Below, piece after piece: positions 1 to 13,330 of a stretch of DNA of 64,000 nt. The notes under the pieces are model-generated. The model was given only the letters and a program-made list of their open reading frames with translations. It was not told the DNA's origin and did not search any database. How positions within the stretch are numbered: position 1 is the first letter of the stretch; each line of letters opens with the position of its first letter. Made by a program: the position numbers and the translations under genes. The stretch spans positions 10,224,995 to 10,288,994 of the forward strand of contig OX359190.1 of NCBI GenBank assembly GCA_947172415.1, given 5' to 3'. This stretch comes from Chondrosia reniformis. Lineage: Eukaryota > Porifera > Demospongiae > Chondrillida > Chondrillidae.

Positions 1-124
1 GAATGTGGCTAGCGGCTTTCCCAAGTTTGTGAAAGGAAGTGTTCTTAAGGATCCAAAATTTGTACGAAACGATGTAATGTACATCCGGTGCAAGGTAGAT
101 CGCACCGGACTCACCACTGAATGA
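1..124 (+). CDS. TRAF-family protein, C-terminal end of MATH domain (partial)
   Basis: The window opens inside a coding exon that reads in frame from base 2 (Asn-Val-Ala-Ser-Gly) to a TGA at 122-124, giving 40 residues. The segment ASGFPKFVKGSVL, then VRNDVMYIRCKVD, matches the last strands of the TRAF/MATH domain, where family members have Ala-Ser-Gly-x-Pro-x-Phe-Val followed by a Lys/Arg-x-Asp-x-(Ile/Val)-x-Ile-(Lys/Arg) strand and a short tail. TRAFs are cytoplasmic trimeric adaptors, many with E3 ligase activity, that bind receptor tails through this domain. The N-terminal RING, zinc-finger and coiled-coil parts would lie left of the window and cannot be seen, so the subtype is open. It could instead be a MATH-only protein. 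Confidence 0.7.
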   Translation, partial: NVASGFPKFVKGSVLKDPKFVRNDVMYIRCKVDRTGLTTE

Positions 125-689
125 GCTCAGCATATAGGAAAGCTCTCAACCCCTCTAGCTGATCTAGATTGGTGTTGAGAATAGGGAAATATATCTAAAA
201 ATACAAAAAGAAGAAATTTAAAAAAATAAAAATTCATAGAAAACTACTTAAAAACAAGAAAAATGAAAAAAAAAAAACTAAAAATATTAAAAGAAGAAAT
301 TTAAAAATTCATAGAAAACTACATAAAATTAAAAAAACTAAAATAGATGCTTATTGGATTTTGTAGCAGATGTTATATACCATAAAAATATATTGCTGTA
401 ACTAATACCCTAATTTCCTAGTGTTGAGCTCCACCAGATCTCCCAAGGTCACCCTTCAGATGAGAATATGAAGAATTGAAGAATTTGAGATTTGTTGAGA
501 AGATTAATGATATTATATCAAGAGAAGATTGACGGACAATTTCCTAACTAATATAGCTAGCTTTTGGATATTTGCATAATATACATTTAAACTGCACGCA
601 TTTACTGTACAATTGGAATCATTGTATTTACAGTTTAAACCTTTATTTCTTACATTGTTTCTGGTTGTTAGAGATTATATATATATATA
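125..689. other. 3' flank of the TRAF-like gene, A-rich, no gene seen
   Basis: After the stop there is a very A-rich tract (about 190-340) containing two near-copies of an AAGAAATTTAAAAA-type segment, then AT-rich unique sequence. No open frame of interest or structured repeat was found. Confidence 0.6.
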
Positions 690-872
690 GGGTTAACTGT
701 CCAGTTATGGGTGTATCTCTTAGTCTATATATGTGTTTCTACCTACTGGAGGTGTATCTTTTGTGGTCCTTGTTCCTGTCACTTGATAGAGCAGCTGGCT
801 GCAGGAGGTCGGATCAATGATTATTCCTGTTGGACCAGAAGATGGAAATCAGCACCTCCAGCATATGAAGTA
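690..872 (+). pseudogene. Inverted duplicate of PCMT1 intron 6 end and exon 7 start
   Basis: About 180 bp here matches, on the opposite strand, the junction of intron 6 and exon 7 of the PCMT1 gene at 16887-17170. It contains one diverged copy of the 40-bp intronic minisatellite, the acceptor region ending in CTGTCACTTGATAGAGCAG, and the start of the exon (IEQLA.GGR...IPVGPE) with frame-breaking changes. Because intron sequence is present it is a DNA-level duplication, not a retrocopy. The match stops within the equivalent of the GNQHLQQ codons. It cannot be a functional methyltransferase fragment. Together with the real gene it brackets the satellite region. Confidence 0.8.
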
Positions 873-1530
873 TATACGAAGTGGGAGATGGGCAAATAAA
901 ATATTTCATACATACATATATTCGAAATTAGGAAAAGCGGAAAAAATCCTTTAAGTGTCTTGATGGGCCAACGAGAACGATTTTTCTGATCCCAAATATT
1001 TTCGAGAAATCGTCAATTTATTCCACTTTAATTCCAGACCAGTGAATCGTTCCAAGCAATTTTACACACATACGCAGTATTTCCCATACATCTCAAAACT
1101 GTGGCAAATGGATAAGAGCCTGTATGTATCTTGATGGAGGAAGGAGAGCGACTATTCATGATGCAGAAAAAGCTAGATATACTGCCAGGTCCGATATTTA
1201 TCGCCTATGCGATATTAATGTCTGCATTCGATATTTCAACTAGGCCGGGCTAACTCTAGTATAATTCCTAACTCATGAGAGAAAATGGATAAAATATTTA
1301 GTCACTAACAGGATTCTATCCATTTTTCCCAGTTTCTAGATGAACCACAAATACTGGATATACCTTTAAAATGTCTTGGAACGATGCACTGATCCCGAAT
1401 TAACTCGATATAATTTGACTACATTTTTCTCGCAAATACCCTATTCTTAAGTATGGAATAGCGCCAACCACAATCGTTTCCTTTTGAAATTTTGTTGTTT
1501 AAATAGAAGCGCAAAACCTTATAAAGTAGG

Positions 1531-1840
1531 CCTACCTGGACACATCTCTATGGTGGTAGCTGTTCCCATAGAGGTTGGTAGCGCTTAGACTCTGAAGCTG
1601 TCTCCTAATCGGTTGGTGCCATAGAGACGTGCTCACCAATAATCCGTATTTCGGGGGGGTTCCACGTAATGTGGGATTGGCATCTGATATCTTTAAGGAT
1701 TCATATGAGTCGGCCATATCGAGAAGAACTGGTTCTTCTCACGCAAGTGACACCCAAAGCTCAACTCGGCAGAGCGTTACCACCGATCCCGGCCTCTGAG
1801 CGTCGTGGATGGTAGCGTTCGGTATGGTCCAATTTTTTTT
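1531..1840 (+). ncRNA. Candidate structured RNA locus, copy 1
   Basis: First of four near-identical 0.3-kb segments. It begins just after a TTATAAAG box at 1519-1526 and ends in a run of eight T, as expected for a Pol III transcript with an upstream TATA. Between these are several hairpins: CTCTATGG pairing with CCATAGAG (about 1547-1575), GAGAAGAAC pairing with GTTCTTCTC across two bases (1721-1740), and TACCA pairing with TGGTA near the 3' end. A GCTC...GAGC arm near 1756-1775 resembles a tRNA D-arm/box A, but no full tRNA fold forms. I compared it with U1-U6, 7SK, 7SL, 5S, RNase P and MRP from memory and recognised none. It could also be a SINE. An open frame on the minus strand is broken here by an extra TT. 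Confidence 0.4.
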
Positions 1841-2039
1841 CTTTGGAGTTTCGTTGGCCGTCGATCGGCAAAATTTCACTTTAACGACATCCATATATTA
1901 TATGTGGATAAACACTGCTTCAACAACAATCAAGTACTACACAGTGCATATCCATGTGTATAAGAAATCTTTCAAAAAGTTCTAATTTTCAGAAATATAT
2001 GAAGTACCGTATTTCACTCTTATACCTACTTAAGGTCGG

Positions 2040-2760
2040 CCATTTATAGTATTACGCAATTAGGGTTAGCAAATGTATGGTGAGAGATAGGGCAAATTTG
2101 AGTAGATATAAAAATTTACAAAACTCATTGGATGCCTTTCATACATCTCTGTGAATACTGAGATAGAGTTTCAGTTTCATATCTTCATTTGGCTGAGTTA
2201 CAGCACTTGATGTACTTTAAATTACTGGTATAAGAAGTTATGTATGGTGAGAGATAAGGCAAATTTGAGAAGATATCAAAATTTGCAAAACTCATTGCAA
2301 ACCTTTCATACATCTCTGTGAATACTGAGATAGAGTTTCAGATTCATATCTCTTCATTTTGAAGAGTTACAGCACTTAATGTACTTTAAATTACTGCTAT
2401 ACGAAATTAATGTATGGTGAGAGATAAGGCAAATTTGAGCAGATATCAAAATTTGCAAAACTCATTGCAAACCTTTCATACATCTCTGTGAACACTGAGA
2501 TAGAGTTTCAGCTTCATATCTCTTCATTTGGAAGACTTACAGCACTTAATGTACTTAAAATTACTGCTAAACGAAGTTAATGTATGGTGAGAGATAGGGC
2601 AAATTTGAGTAGATATAAAAATTTTAAAAATTCAATGAAAACCTTTGATACATTACTGTGAATACTGAGATAGAGTTGCAGATTCATATCTCTTCATTTG
2701 GAAGAGTTTCAGCACTATAATGAACGTTAAATTTCTACTATACGACCTTTAATGGTGTAG
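2040..2760 (+). repeat. Satellite, about 169-bp monomers, forward orientation (4 copies)
   Basis: Monomers start with TGTATGGTGAGAGATA at about 2074, 2241, 2411 and 2581, giving a 167-170 bp period. This is the reverse complement of the main array to the right. Copies are more diverged than those at 3.8-10.6 kb. Confidence 0.85.
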
Positions 2761-3256
2761 CATTTATATCGTGCGATACGATTATGGAAATTATCGGTAT
2801 ACCAAGTTAAAATGATTTGACATGAATGGGGCAACTAGAAACACGCAAAGACAGTCCAGAATACAGCTATCGGAAGGTCTTTATATAGAGGCAGGTAGCC
2901 ATTATACTATTACAGCAATTGAGATTGAGTGTTGCTGGTTATACTAGTTTACGTTCATATCGGAACACCTCTCGCTAAAATCGTTTCTACGTGGGACCAG
3001 AAAAGTAGTTCTCCTCCGCCAATCAAGACACTTACAGGATTCTATCCATTTTTCCCAGTTTCTAGATGAACCACAAATACTGGATATACCTTTAAAATGG
3101 CTTGGAACGATGCACTGATCCCGAATTAACTCGATATATTTTGACTACATTTTTCTCGCAAATACCCTATTCTTAAGTATGGAATAGCGCCAACCACAAT
3201 CGTTTCCTTTTGAAATTTTGTTGTTTAAATAGAAGCGCAAAACCTTATAAAGTAGG

Positions 3257-3563
3257 CCTACCTGGACACATCTCTATGGTGGTAGCTGTTCCCATAGAGG
3301 TTGGTAGCGCTTAGACTCTGAAGCTGTCTCCTAATCGGTTGGTGCCATAGAGACGTGCTCACCAATAATCCGGATTTCGGGGGGGTTCCACGTAATGTGG
3401 GATTGGCATCTGATATCTTAGGATTCATATGAGTCGGCCATATCGAGAAGAACTGGTTCTTCTCACGCAAGTGACACCCAAAGCTCAACTCGGCAGAGCG
3501 TTACCACCGATCCCGGCCTCTGAGCGTCGTGGATGGTAGCGTTCGGTATGGTCCAATTTTTTT
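3257..3563 (+). ncRNA. Candidate structured RNA locus, copy 2
   Basis: Same segment as at 1531, with the same TATA-like box upstream, the same hairpins and a run of seven T at 3557-3563. The shared block extends both ways, from about 3010 to 3780, so the locus is carried by a 0.75-kb repeat. The minus strand has an uninterrupted 76-codon frame, also present at copies 3 and 4. That frame looks incidental because it resembles no protein family and copy 1 breaks it. Confidence 0.4.
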
Positions 3564-6500
3564 CCTTTGGAGTTTCTTTAGCAGTCGATTGACGATTTTT
3601 CACTTTAGCGACATCCATATATTATACAGATACTACTTCAAAACAATCAAGTATTACAGAGTGAATATCCATGTGTATTAAAATCTTTAAAAGCGTTCTC
3701 GTCATTCAAAATATACATATAAAAGTACCGTATTTTCAATATTCCCTTCTCTAGGTCGGCCATTTATATTATTACGAAACGTCCATTAAATTTCTATACA
3801 AGAATCTAATGTACATTTAGTGCTGTAACTCTGTCAATTGGAAAGATGTGAAGCTGAAACTTGTTTTCAGCATTCACAGACATACATAGAGCATATCCAA
3901 AGAGTTTTACAAATTTTGATGTTCTATCATATTTGTCCTATCTCTCACCATACATTAAATTTGTATACAAGAATCTAATGTACATTTAGTGCTGTAGCTC
4001 TGTCAATTGGAAAGATGTGAAGCTGAAACTTGTTGTCAGCATTCACAGACATCCTTAAAGCATATCCAAAGAGTTTTACAAATTTTGATGTTCACTCATA
4101 TTTGCCCTATCTCTCACCATACATTAAATTTGTATACAAGAATCTAATGTACATTTAGTGCTGTAACTCTGTCAATTGGAAAGATGTGAAGCTGAAACTT
4201 GTTGTCAGCATTCACAGACATCCTTAAAGCATATCCAAAGAGTTTTACAAATTTTGATGTTCACTCATATTTGCCCTATCTCTCACCATATTTTAAATTT
4301 GTATACAAGAATCCAATGTACATTTAGTGCTGTAACTCTGTCAATTGGAAAGATGTGAAGCTGAAACTTGCTGTCAGCATTCACAGACATCCATGAAACA
4401 TATCCAAAGAGTTTTACAAATTTTGATGTTCACTCATATTTGCCCTATCTCTCACCATACATTAAATTTGTATAGCAGAATCTAATGTACATTTAGTGCT
4501 GTAACTCTGTCAATTGGAAAGATGTGAAGCTGAAACTTGGTGTCAGCATTCACAGACATCCATAAAACATATCCAAAGAGTTTTGCAAATTTTGATGTTC
4601 ACTTATATTTGCCCTATCTCTCACCATACATTAAATTTGTATAGCAAAATCTAATGTAAATTTAGTGCAGTAACTCTGTCAATTGGAAAGATGTGAAGCT
4701 GAAACTTGCTGTCAGCATTCACAGACATCCATGAAACATATCCAAAGAGTTTTACAAATTTTGATGTTCACTCATATTTGCCCTATATCTCACCATACTT
4801 TAAATTTGTATACAAGAATCTAATGTACATTTAGTGCTGTAACTCTGTCAATTGGAAAGATGTGAAGCTGAAACTTGCTGTCAGCATTCACAGACATCCA
4901 TGAAACATATCCAAAGAGTTTTACAAATTTTGATGTTCACTCATATTTGCCCTATATCTCACCATACATTAAATTTGTATACAAGAATCTAATGTACATT
5001 TAGTGCCGTAACTCTGTCAATTGGAAAGATGTGAAGCTGAAACTTGCTGTCAGCATTCACAGACATCCATGAAACATATCCAAAGAGTTTTGCAAATTTT
5101 GATGTTCACTCATATTTGCCCTATATCTCACCATACTTTAAATTTGTATATCAGAATCTAATGTACATTTAGTGCTGTAACTCTGTCAATTGGAAAGATG
5201 TGAAGCTGAAACTTGCTGTCAGCATTCACAGACATCCATGAAACATATCCAAAGAGTTTTACAAATTTTGATGTTCACTCATATTTGCCCTATCTCTCAC
5301 CATACATTAAATTTGTATAGCAGAATCTAATGTACATTTAGTGCTGTAACTCTGTCAATTGGAAAGATGTGAAGCTGAAACTTGCTGTCAGCATTCACAG
5401 CTATCCTTAAAGCATATCCAAAGAGTTTTGCAAATTTTGATGTTCACTCATATTTGCCCCATATCTCACCATACTTTAAATTTGTATAGCAGAATCTAAT
5501 GTACATTTAGTGCTGTAACTATGTCAATTGGAAAGATGTGAAGCTGAAACTTGTTGTCAGCATTCACAGACATCCATAAAACATATCCAAAGAGTTTTGC
5601 AAATTTTGATGTTCACTCATATTTGTCCTATCTCTCACCATACATTAAATTTGTAAAGCAGAATCTAATGTACATTTAGGGCTGTAACTCTGTCAATTGG
5701 AAAGATGTGAAGCTGAAACTTGCTGTCAGCATTCACAGACATCCATGAAACATATCCAAAGAGTTTTGCAAATTTTGATGTTCACTCATATTTGCCCTAT
5801 CTCTCACCATACTTTAAATTTGTATATCAGAATCTAATGTACATTTAGTGCTGTAACTCTGTCAATTGGAAAGATGTGAAGCTGAAACTTGCTGTCAGCA
5901 TTCACAGACATCCATGAAACATATCCAAAGAGTTTTACAAATTTTGATGTTCACTCATATTTGCCCTATATCTCACCATACATTAAATTTGTATAGCAGA
6001 ATCTAATGTACATTTAGTGCTGTAACTATGTCAATTGGAAAGATGTGAAGCTGAAACTTGCTGTCAGCATTCACAGCTATCCTTAAAGCATATCCAAAGA
6101 GTTTTGCAAATTTTGATGTTCACTCATATTTGCCCTATACGTATCTCACCATACTTTAAATTTGTATACAAGAATCTAATGTCCATTTAGTGCTGTAACT
6201 CTGTCAATTGGAAAGATGTGAAGCTGAAACTTGCTGTCAGCATTCACAGATTTCCATGAAACATATCCAAAGAGTTTTACAAATTTTGATGTTCACTCAT
6301 ATTTGCCCTATATCTCACCATACTTTAAATTTGTATACAAGAATCTAATGTACATTTAGTGCTGTAACTCTGTCAATTGGAAAGATGTGAAGCTGAAACT
6401 TGCTGTCAGCATTCACAGACATCCATGAAACATATCCAAAGAGTTTTGCAAATTTTGATGTTCACTCATATTTGCCCTATATCTCACCATACTTTAAATT

Positions 6501-7852
6501 TGTATATCAGAATCTAATGTACATTTAGTGCTGTAACTCTGTCAATTGGAAAGATGTGAAGCTGAAACTTGTTGTCAGCATTCACAGACATCCATGAAAC
6601 ATATCCAAAGAGTTTTACAAATTTTGATGTTCACTCATATTTGCCCTATATCTCACCATACATTAAATTTGTATAGCAGAATCTAATGTACATTTAGTGC
6701 TGTAACTATGTCAATTGGAAAGATGTGAAGCTGAAACTTGCTGTCAGCATTCACAGCTATCCTTAAAGCATATCCAAAGAGTTTTGCAAATTTTGATGTT
6801 CACTCATATTTGCCCTATACGTACGTATCTCACCATACTTTAAATTTGTATACAAGAATCTAATGTCCATTTAGTGCTGTAACTCTGTCAATTGGAAAGA
6901 TGTGAAGCTGAAACTTGCTGTCAGCATTCACAGATTTCCATGAAACATATCCAAAGAGTTTTACAAATTTTGATGTTCACTCATATTTGCCCTATATCTC
7001 ACCATACTTTAAATTTGTATACAAGAATCTAATGTACATTTAGTGCTGTAACTCTGTCAATTGGAAAGATGTGAAGCTGAAACTTGCTGTCAGCATTCAC
7101 AGACATCCATGAAACATATCCAAAGAGTTTTACAAATTTTGATGTTCACTCATATTTGCCCTATATCTCACCATACTTTAAATTTGTATACAAGAATCTA
7201 ATGTACATTTAGTGCTGTAACTCTGTCAATTGGAAAGATGTGAAGCTGAAACTTGCTGTCAGTATTCACAAATATCCATGAATCATATCCAAAGAGTTTT
7301 ACAAATTTTGATGTTCACTCATATTTGCCCTATATCTCACCATACATTAAATTTGTAAAGCAGAATCTAATGTACATTTAGTGCTGTAACTCTGTCAATT
7401 GGAAAGATGTGAAGCTGAAACTTGCTGTCAGCATTCACAGACATCCATGAAACATATCCAAAGAGTTTTACAAATTTTGATGTTCACTCATATTTGCCCT
7501 ATCTCTCACCATACATTAAATTTGTATATCAGAATCTAATGTACATTTAGTGCTGTAACTCTGTCAATTGGAAAGATGTGAAGCTGAAACTTGCTGTCAG
7601 CATTCACAGATATCCATGAATCATATCCAAAGAGTTTTACAAATTTTGATGTTCACTCATATTTGCCCTATATCTCACCATACTTTAAATTTGTATACAA
7701 GAATCTAATGTACATTTAGTGCTGTAACTCTGTCAATTGGAAATATGTGAAGCTGAAACTTGCTGTCAGCATTCACAGCTATCCTTAAAGCATATCCAAA
7801 GAGTTGTGCAAATTTTGATGTTCACTCATATTTGCCCTATACGTATCTCACC

Positions 7853-8251
7853 TTGTACCCCATTACCATGGCAACGGACAGTATCAGTAGGGGTAATAAA
7901 TCCCATGCAAGGAGAGTAATATCAACAGGAAGTTGTGGCTTTCAATTAGAACACAACACTGCATAATAGAAATACACTAGTACAGCAAGGAAAAAGGTCA
8001 TTCAAATAGTGAAAGCAGCAGTTTGTTGTTCTGCTTCTCAGCTAGGTAGGATAAGTCTTCCGCGGATGCGTGCCCGAAACGCTTGCTAGGGGATACAGCC
8101 GCAGTTGCTGATGGTAAGTATCTATACGTAATAGCTGGGTTCTTAACGAGCTTCAAACGCTTCCTTCTTGGTTCGCTATTCTCCTTGTCCATTTTCCCGC
8201 TAAATAAAATTATAACGCAAGGTATCCTGCTGCCATGGCAAAGCGGTACAA
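7853..8251. mobile_element. Small TIR-like insertion in the satellite, with a short ORF
   Basis: This 0.4-kb unique segment interrupts the monomer array. Its ends are imperfect inverted repeats: TTGTACC...CCATGGCAAC at the left and GCCATGGCAA...GGTACAA at the right. Inside, on the minus strand (8192-7998), is a 64-codon frame starting MDKENSEPRRKRLKL, with a later ASAEDLSYL segment. A basic nuclear-type N-terminus followed by that pattern recalls first exons of Crypton-like or ZMYM-like proteins, but the resemblance is weak. It could be a non-autonomous DNA transposon that captured an exon. Confidence 0.45.
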
Positions 8252-8254
8252 ATT

Positions 8255-8364
8255 AGTTATAACCCGCTACCTCGGGCTTCCGGCAAAATACAATTACTCG
8301 GCCTCGGCTTCGCCTCGGCCTCGTATTGTATTTTGCCTGCAGCCCTCGGAAGTGGGTTATAACT
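8255..8364. repeat. 110-bp inverted repeat (foldback hairpin)
   Basis: The segment begins AGTTATAACCC and ends GGGTTATAACT. The arms continue inward through TTCCGGCAAAATACAAT on one side and ATTGTATTTTGCCTGCAG on the other, around a GC-rich centre of repeated CTCGGCCTCGG. It lies directly against the TIR insertion and marks the return to satellite monomers. Likely a short MITE. Confidence 0.7.
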
Positions 8365-10832
8365 ACTACATACATTAAATTTGTAAAGCAGAATCTAATA
8401 TACATTTAGTGCTGTAACTCTGTCAATTGGAAAGATGTGAAGCTGAAACTTGCTGTCAGCATTCACAGACATCCATGAAACATATCCAAAGAGTTTTACA
8501 AATTTTGATGTTCACTCATATTTGCCCTATATCTCACCATACTTTAAATTTGTATACAAGAATCTAATGTACATTTAGTGCTGTAACTCTGTCAATTGGA
8601 AAGATGTGAAGCTGAAACTTGCTGTCAGTATTCACAAATATCCATGAATCATATCCAAAGAGTTTTGCAAATTTGATGTTCACTCATATTTGCCCTATAT
8701 CTCACCATACTTTAAATTTGTATACAAGAATCTAATGTACATTTAGTGCTGTAACTCTGTCAATTGGAAAGATATGAAGCTGAAACTTGCTGTCAGCATT
8801 CACAGACATCCATAAAACATATCCAAAGAGTTTTGCAAATTTTGATGTTCACTCATATTTGCCCTATATCTCACCATACTTTAAATTTGTATAGCAGAAT
8901 CTAATGTACATTTAGTGCTGTAACTCTGTCAATTGGAAAGATGTGAAGCTGAAACTTGCTGTCAGCATTCACAGACATCCATGAAACATATCCAAAGAGT
9001 TTTACAAATTTTGATGTTCACTCATATTTGCCCTATATCTCACCATACTTTAAATTTGTATACAAGAATCTAATGTAAATTTAGTGCTGTAACTATGTCA
9101 ATTGGAAAGATGTGAAGCTGAAACTTGCCGTCAGCATTCACAGCTATCCTTAAAGCATATCCAAAGAGTTGTGCAAATTTTGATGTTCACTCATATTTGC
9201 CCTATATCTCACCATACATTAAATTTGTAAAGCAGAATCTAATGTACATTTAGTGCTGTAACTCTGTCAATTGGAAAGATGTGAAGCTGAAACTTGCTGT
9301 CAGCATTCACAGACATCCATGAAACATATCCAAAGAGTTTTACAAATTTTGATGTTCACTCATATTTGCCCTATATCTCACCATACTTTAAATTTGTATA
9401 CAAGAATCTAATGTACATTTAGTGCTGTAACTCTGTCAATTGGAAAGATGTGAAGCTGAAACTTGCTGTCAGCATTCACAAATATCCATGAATCATATCC
9501 AAAGAGTTTTGAAAATTTGATGTTCACTCATATTTGCCCTATATCTCACCATACTTTAAATTTGTATACAAGAATCTAATGTACATTTAGTGCTGTAACT
9601 CTGTCAATTGGAAAGATGTGAAGCTGAAACTTGCTGTCAGCATTCACAGACATCCATGAAACATATCCAAAGAGTTTTGCAAATTTTGATGTTCACTCAT
9701 ATTTGCCCTATATCTCACCATACTTTAAATTTGTATAGCAGAATCTAATGTACATTTAGTGCTGTAACTCTGTCAATTGGAAAGAAGTGAAGCTGAAACT
9801 TGCTGTCAGCATTCACAGACATCCATGAAACATATCCAAAGAGTTTTACAAATTTTGATGTTCACTCATATTTGCCCTATATCTCACCATACTTTAAATT
9901 TGTATACAAGAATCTAATGTAAATTTAGTGCTGTAACTATGTCAATTGGAAAGATGTGAAGCTGAAACTTGGTGTCACCATTCACAGACATCCATAAAAC
10001 ATATCCAAAGAGTTTTGCAAATTTTGATGTTCACTCATATTTGCCCTATCTCTCACCATACATTAAATTTGTAAAGCAGAATCTAATGTACATTTAGTGC
10101 TGTAACTCTGTCAATTGGAAAGATGTGAAGCTGAAACTTGCTGTCAGCATTCACAGACATCCATGAAACATATCCAAAGAGTTTTACAAATTTTAATGTT
10201 CACTCATATTTGCCCTATATCTCACCATACTTTAAATTTGTATACAAGAATCTAATGTACATTTAGTGCTGTAACTCTGTCAATTGGAAAGATGTGAAGC
10301 TGAAACTTGCTGTCAGCATTCACAGACATCCATAAAACATATCCAAAGAGTTTTGCAAATTTTGATGTTCACTCATATTTGCCCTATCTCTCACCATACA
10401 TTAAATTTGTATACAAGAATCTAATGTACATTTAGTGCTGTAACTCTGTCAATTGGAAAGATGTGAAGCTGAAACTTGCTGTCAGCATTCACAGACATCC
10501 ATGAAACATATCCAAAGAGTTTTGCAAATTTTGATGTTCACTCATATTTGCCCTATATCTCACCATACTTTAAATTTGTATACAAGAATCTAATGTACAT
10601 TTAGTGCCGTAACTCTGTCAATTGGAAAGATATGAAGCTGAAACCTCTTGGCTGTATGCACATATAGCTATACAGCATATCCTGCTAGTTTTGTAAAATT
10701 TCAAAAAAGGATACCCGAGTTACTGCAGATCGAAAAATACCCTATTCTAAAGTATTGAAGTTTCGCCAACCACAAGCGTTTTCATAGGCAATTACTTTAT
10801 TTAAATAGAAGAGAAAACCTTATAATAGTAGG

Positions 10833-11139
10833 CCTACCTGGACACATCTCTATGGTGGTTGCGGTTCCCATAGAGGTTGGTAGCGCTTAGACTCTGAAGC
10901 TGTCTCCTAATCGGTTGGTGCCATAGAGACGTGCTCACCAATAATCCGGATTTCGGGGGGGTTCCACGTAATGTGGGATTGGCATCTGATATCTTAGGAT
11001 TCATATGAGTCGGCCATATCGAGAAGAACTGGTTCTTCTCACGCAAGTGACACCCAAAGCTCAACTCGGCAGAGCGTTACCACCGATCCCGGCCTCTGAG
11101 CGTCGTGGATGGTAGCGTTCGGTATGGTCCAATTTTTTT
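10833..11139 (+). ncRNA. Candidate structured RNA locus, copy 3
   Basis: Third copy of the 0.3-kb segment, ending in seven T at 11133-11139. The upstream flank (10643-10832) differs from copies 1 and 2 but keeps a TTATAATAG box at the same distance. The change to TGGTTGCGGTTCCCA alters only the loop side of the first hairpin; the CTCTATGG/CCATAGAG stem is kept. Confidence 0.4.
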
Positions 11140-11349
11140 CCTTTGGAGTTTCTTTAGCAGTCGATTGACGATTTTTCACTTTAGCGACATCCATATATTA
11201 TACAGATACTACTTCAAAACAATCAAGTATGACAGAGTGAATATCCATGTGTATTAAAATCTTTAAAAGCGTTCTCGTCATTCAAAAGATACATATAAAA
11301 GTACCGTATTTTCAATATTCCCTTCTCTAGGTCGGCCATTTATATTATT

Positions 11350-13150
11350 ACGAAACTCCCGTCCATTAAATTTCTATACAAGAATCTAATGTACATTTAG
11401 TGCTGTAGCTCTGTCAATTGGAAATATGTGAAGCTGAAAGTTGTTGTCAGCATTCACAGACATCCTTAAAGCATATCCAAAGAGTTTTACAAATTTTAAT
11501 GTTCACTCATATTTGCCCTATCTCTCACCATACATTAAATTTGTATACGTACAAGAATCTAATGTACATTTAGTGCTGTAACTCTGTCAATTGGAAAGAT
11601 GTGAAGCTGAAACTGACTGTCAGCATTCACAGCTATCCTTAAAGCATATCCAAAGAGTTTTGCAAATTTTGATGTTCACTCATATTTGCCCTATATCTCA
11701 CCATACTTTAAATTTGTATACAAGAATCTAATGTACATTTAGTGCTGTAACTCTGTCAATTGGAAAGAAGTGAAGCTGAAACTTGTTTTCAGCATTCACA
11801 GCTATGCTTAAAGCATATCCAAAGAGTTTTACAAATTTTGATGTTCACTCATATTTGCACTATCTCTCACCATACAATAAATTTGTAAAGCAGAATCTAA
11901 TGTACATTTAGTGCTGTAACTCTGTCAATTGGAAAGATGTGAAGCTGAAACTTGCTGTCAGCATTCACAGACATCCATGAAACATATCCAAAGAGTTTTA
12001 CAAATTTTGATGTTCACTCATATTTGCCCTATATCTCACCATACTTTAAATTTCTATACAAGAATCTAATGTACATTTAGTGCTGTAGCTCTGTCAATTG
12101 GAAAGATGTGAAGCTGAAACTTGTTGTCAGCATTCACAGACATCCTTAAAGCATATCCAAAGAGTTTTACAAATTTTGATGTTCACTCATATTTGCCCTA
12201 TCTCTCACCATACATTAAATTTGTATACGTACAAGAATCTAATGTACATTTAGTGCTGTAACTCTGTCAATTGGAAAGATGTGAAGCTGAAACTGGCTGT
12301 CAGCATTCACAGCTATCCTTAAAGCATATCCAAAGAGTTTTGCAAATTTTGATGTTCACTCATATTTGCCCTATCTCTCACCATACATTAAATTTGTATA
12401 CAAGAATCTAATGTACATTTAGTGCTGTAACTCTGTCAATTGGAAAGATGTGAAGCTGAAACTTGCTGTCAGCATTCACAGACATCCATGAAACATATCC
12501 AAAGAGTTTTACAAATTTTGATGTTCACTCATATTTGCCCTATATCTCACCATACATTAAATTTGTATACAAGAATCTAATGTACATTTAGTGCTGTAAC
12601 TCTGTCAATTGGAAAGATGTGAAGCTGAAACTTGCTATCAGCATTCACAGCTATCCTTAAAGCATATCCAAAGAGTTTTGCAAATTTTGATGTTCAATCA
12701 TATTTGCCCTATCTCTCACCATACATTAAATTTGTATACAAGAATCTAATGTACATTTAGTGCTGTAACTCTGTCAATTGGAAAGATGTGAAGCTGAAAC
12801 TTGCTGTCAGCATTCACAGACATCCATGAAACATATCCAAAGAGTTTTACAAATTTTGATGTTCACTCATATTTGCCCTACGTATATCTCACCATACATT
12901 AAATTTGTATACAAGAATCTAATGTACATTTAGTGCTGTAACTCTGTCAATTGGAAAGATGTGAAGCTGAAACTTGCTATCAGCATTCACAGCTATCCTT
13001 AAAGCATATCCAAAGAGTTTTGCAAATTTTGATGTTCACTCATATTTGCCCTATATTTCACCATACTTTAAATTTGTATACAAGAATCTAATGTACATTT
13101 AGTGCCGTAACTCTGTCAATTGGAAAGATATGAAGCTGAAACCTCTTGGC
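11350..13150 (-). repeat. Satellite array, reverse orientation (about 10 monomers)
   Basis: Same 169-bp monomer and orientation as 3782-10650. Together with the preceding 0.7-kb block it forms a higher-order unit of about 2.5 kb: candidate RNA loci 3 and 4 are 2498 bp apart and the flanks repeat. Confidence 0.9.
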
Positions 13151-13330
13151 TGTATGCACATATAGCTATACAGTATATCCTGCTAGTTTTGTAAAATTTC
13201 AAAAAAGGATACCCGAGTTACTGTAGATCGAAAAATACCCTATTCTAAAGTATTGAAGTTTCGCCAACCACAAGCGTTTTCATAGGCAATTACTTTATTT
13301 AAATAGAAGAGAAAACCTTATAATAGTAGG

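Larger units (their letters stand above)
3782..10650 (-). repeat. Main satellite array, 169-bp monomers, reverse orientation (about 37 copies)
   Basis: Long tandem array with strict 169-bp spacing; for example CTCACCAT recurs at 4113, 4282 and 4451. Each monomer contains a conserved GTAACTCTGTCAATTGGAAA segment and ends in TTTGCCCTATCTCTCACCAT. Some monomers carry small CGTA insertions (about 6138, 6818, 7840). The array is interrupted once, at 7853-8364. Variants such as GACATCCATGAAACATATC and CTATCCTTAAAGCATATC recur in blocks, which suggests higher-order units of a few monomers. No coding potential. Confidence 0.92.

Noticed and set aside
1531-1575. Resemblance of GGCCTACCTGGACAC to the U1 snRNA 5' end
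   Set aside because: Only about ten bases agree. The rest has no U1 stem-loops or Sm site in the right place.
1750-1840. tRNA or tRNA-derived gene at the end of the structured locus
   Set aside because: A D-arm-like GCTC/GAGC is present, but there is no anticodon arm, T-arm or acceptor pairing.
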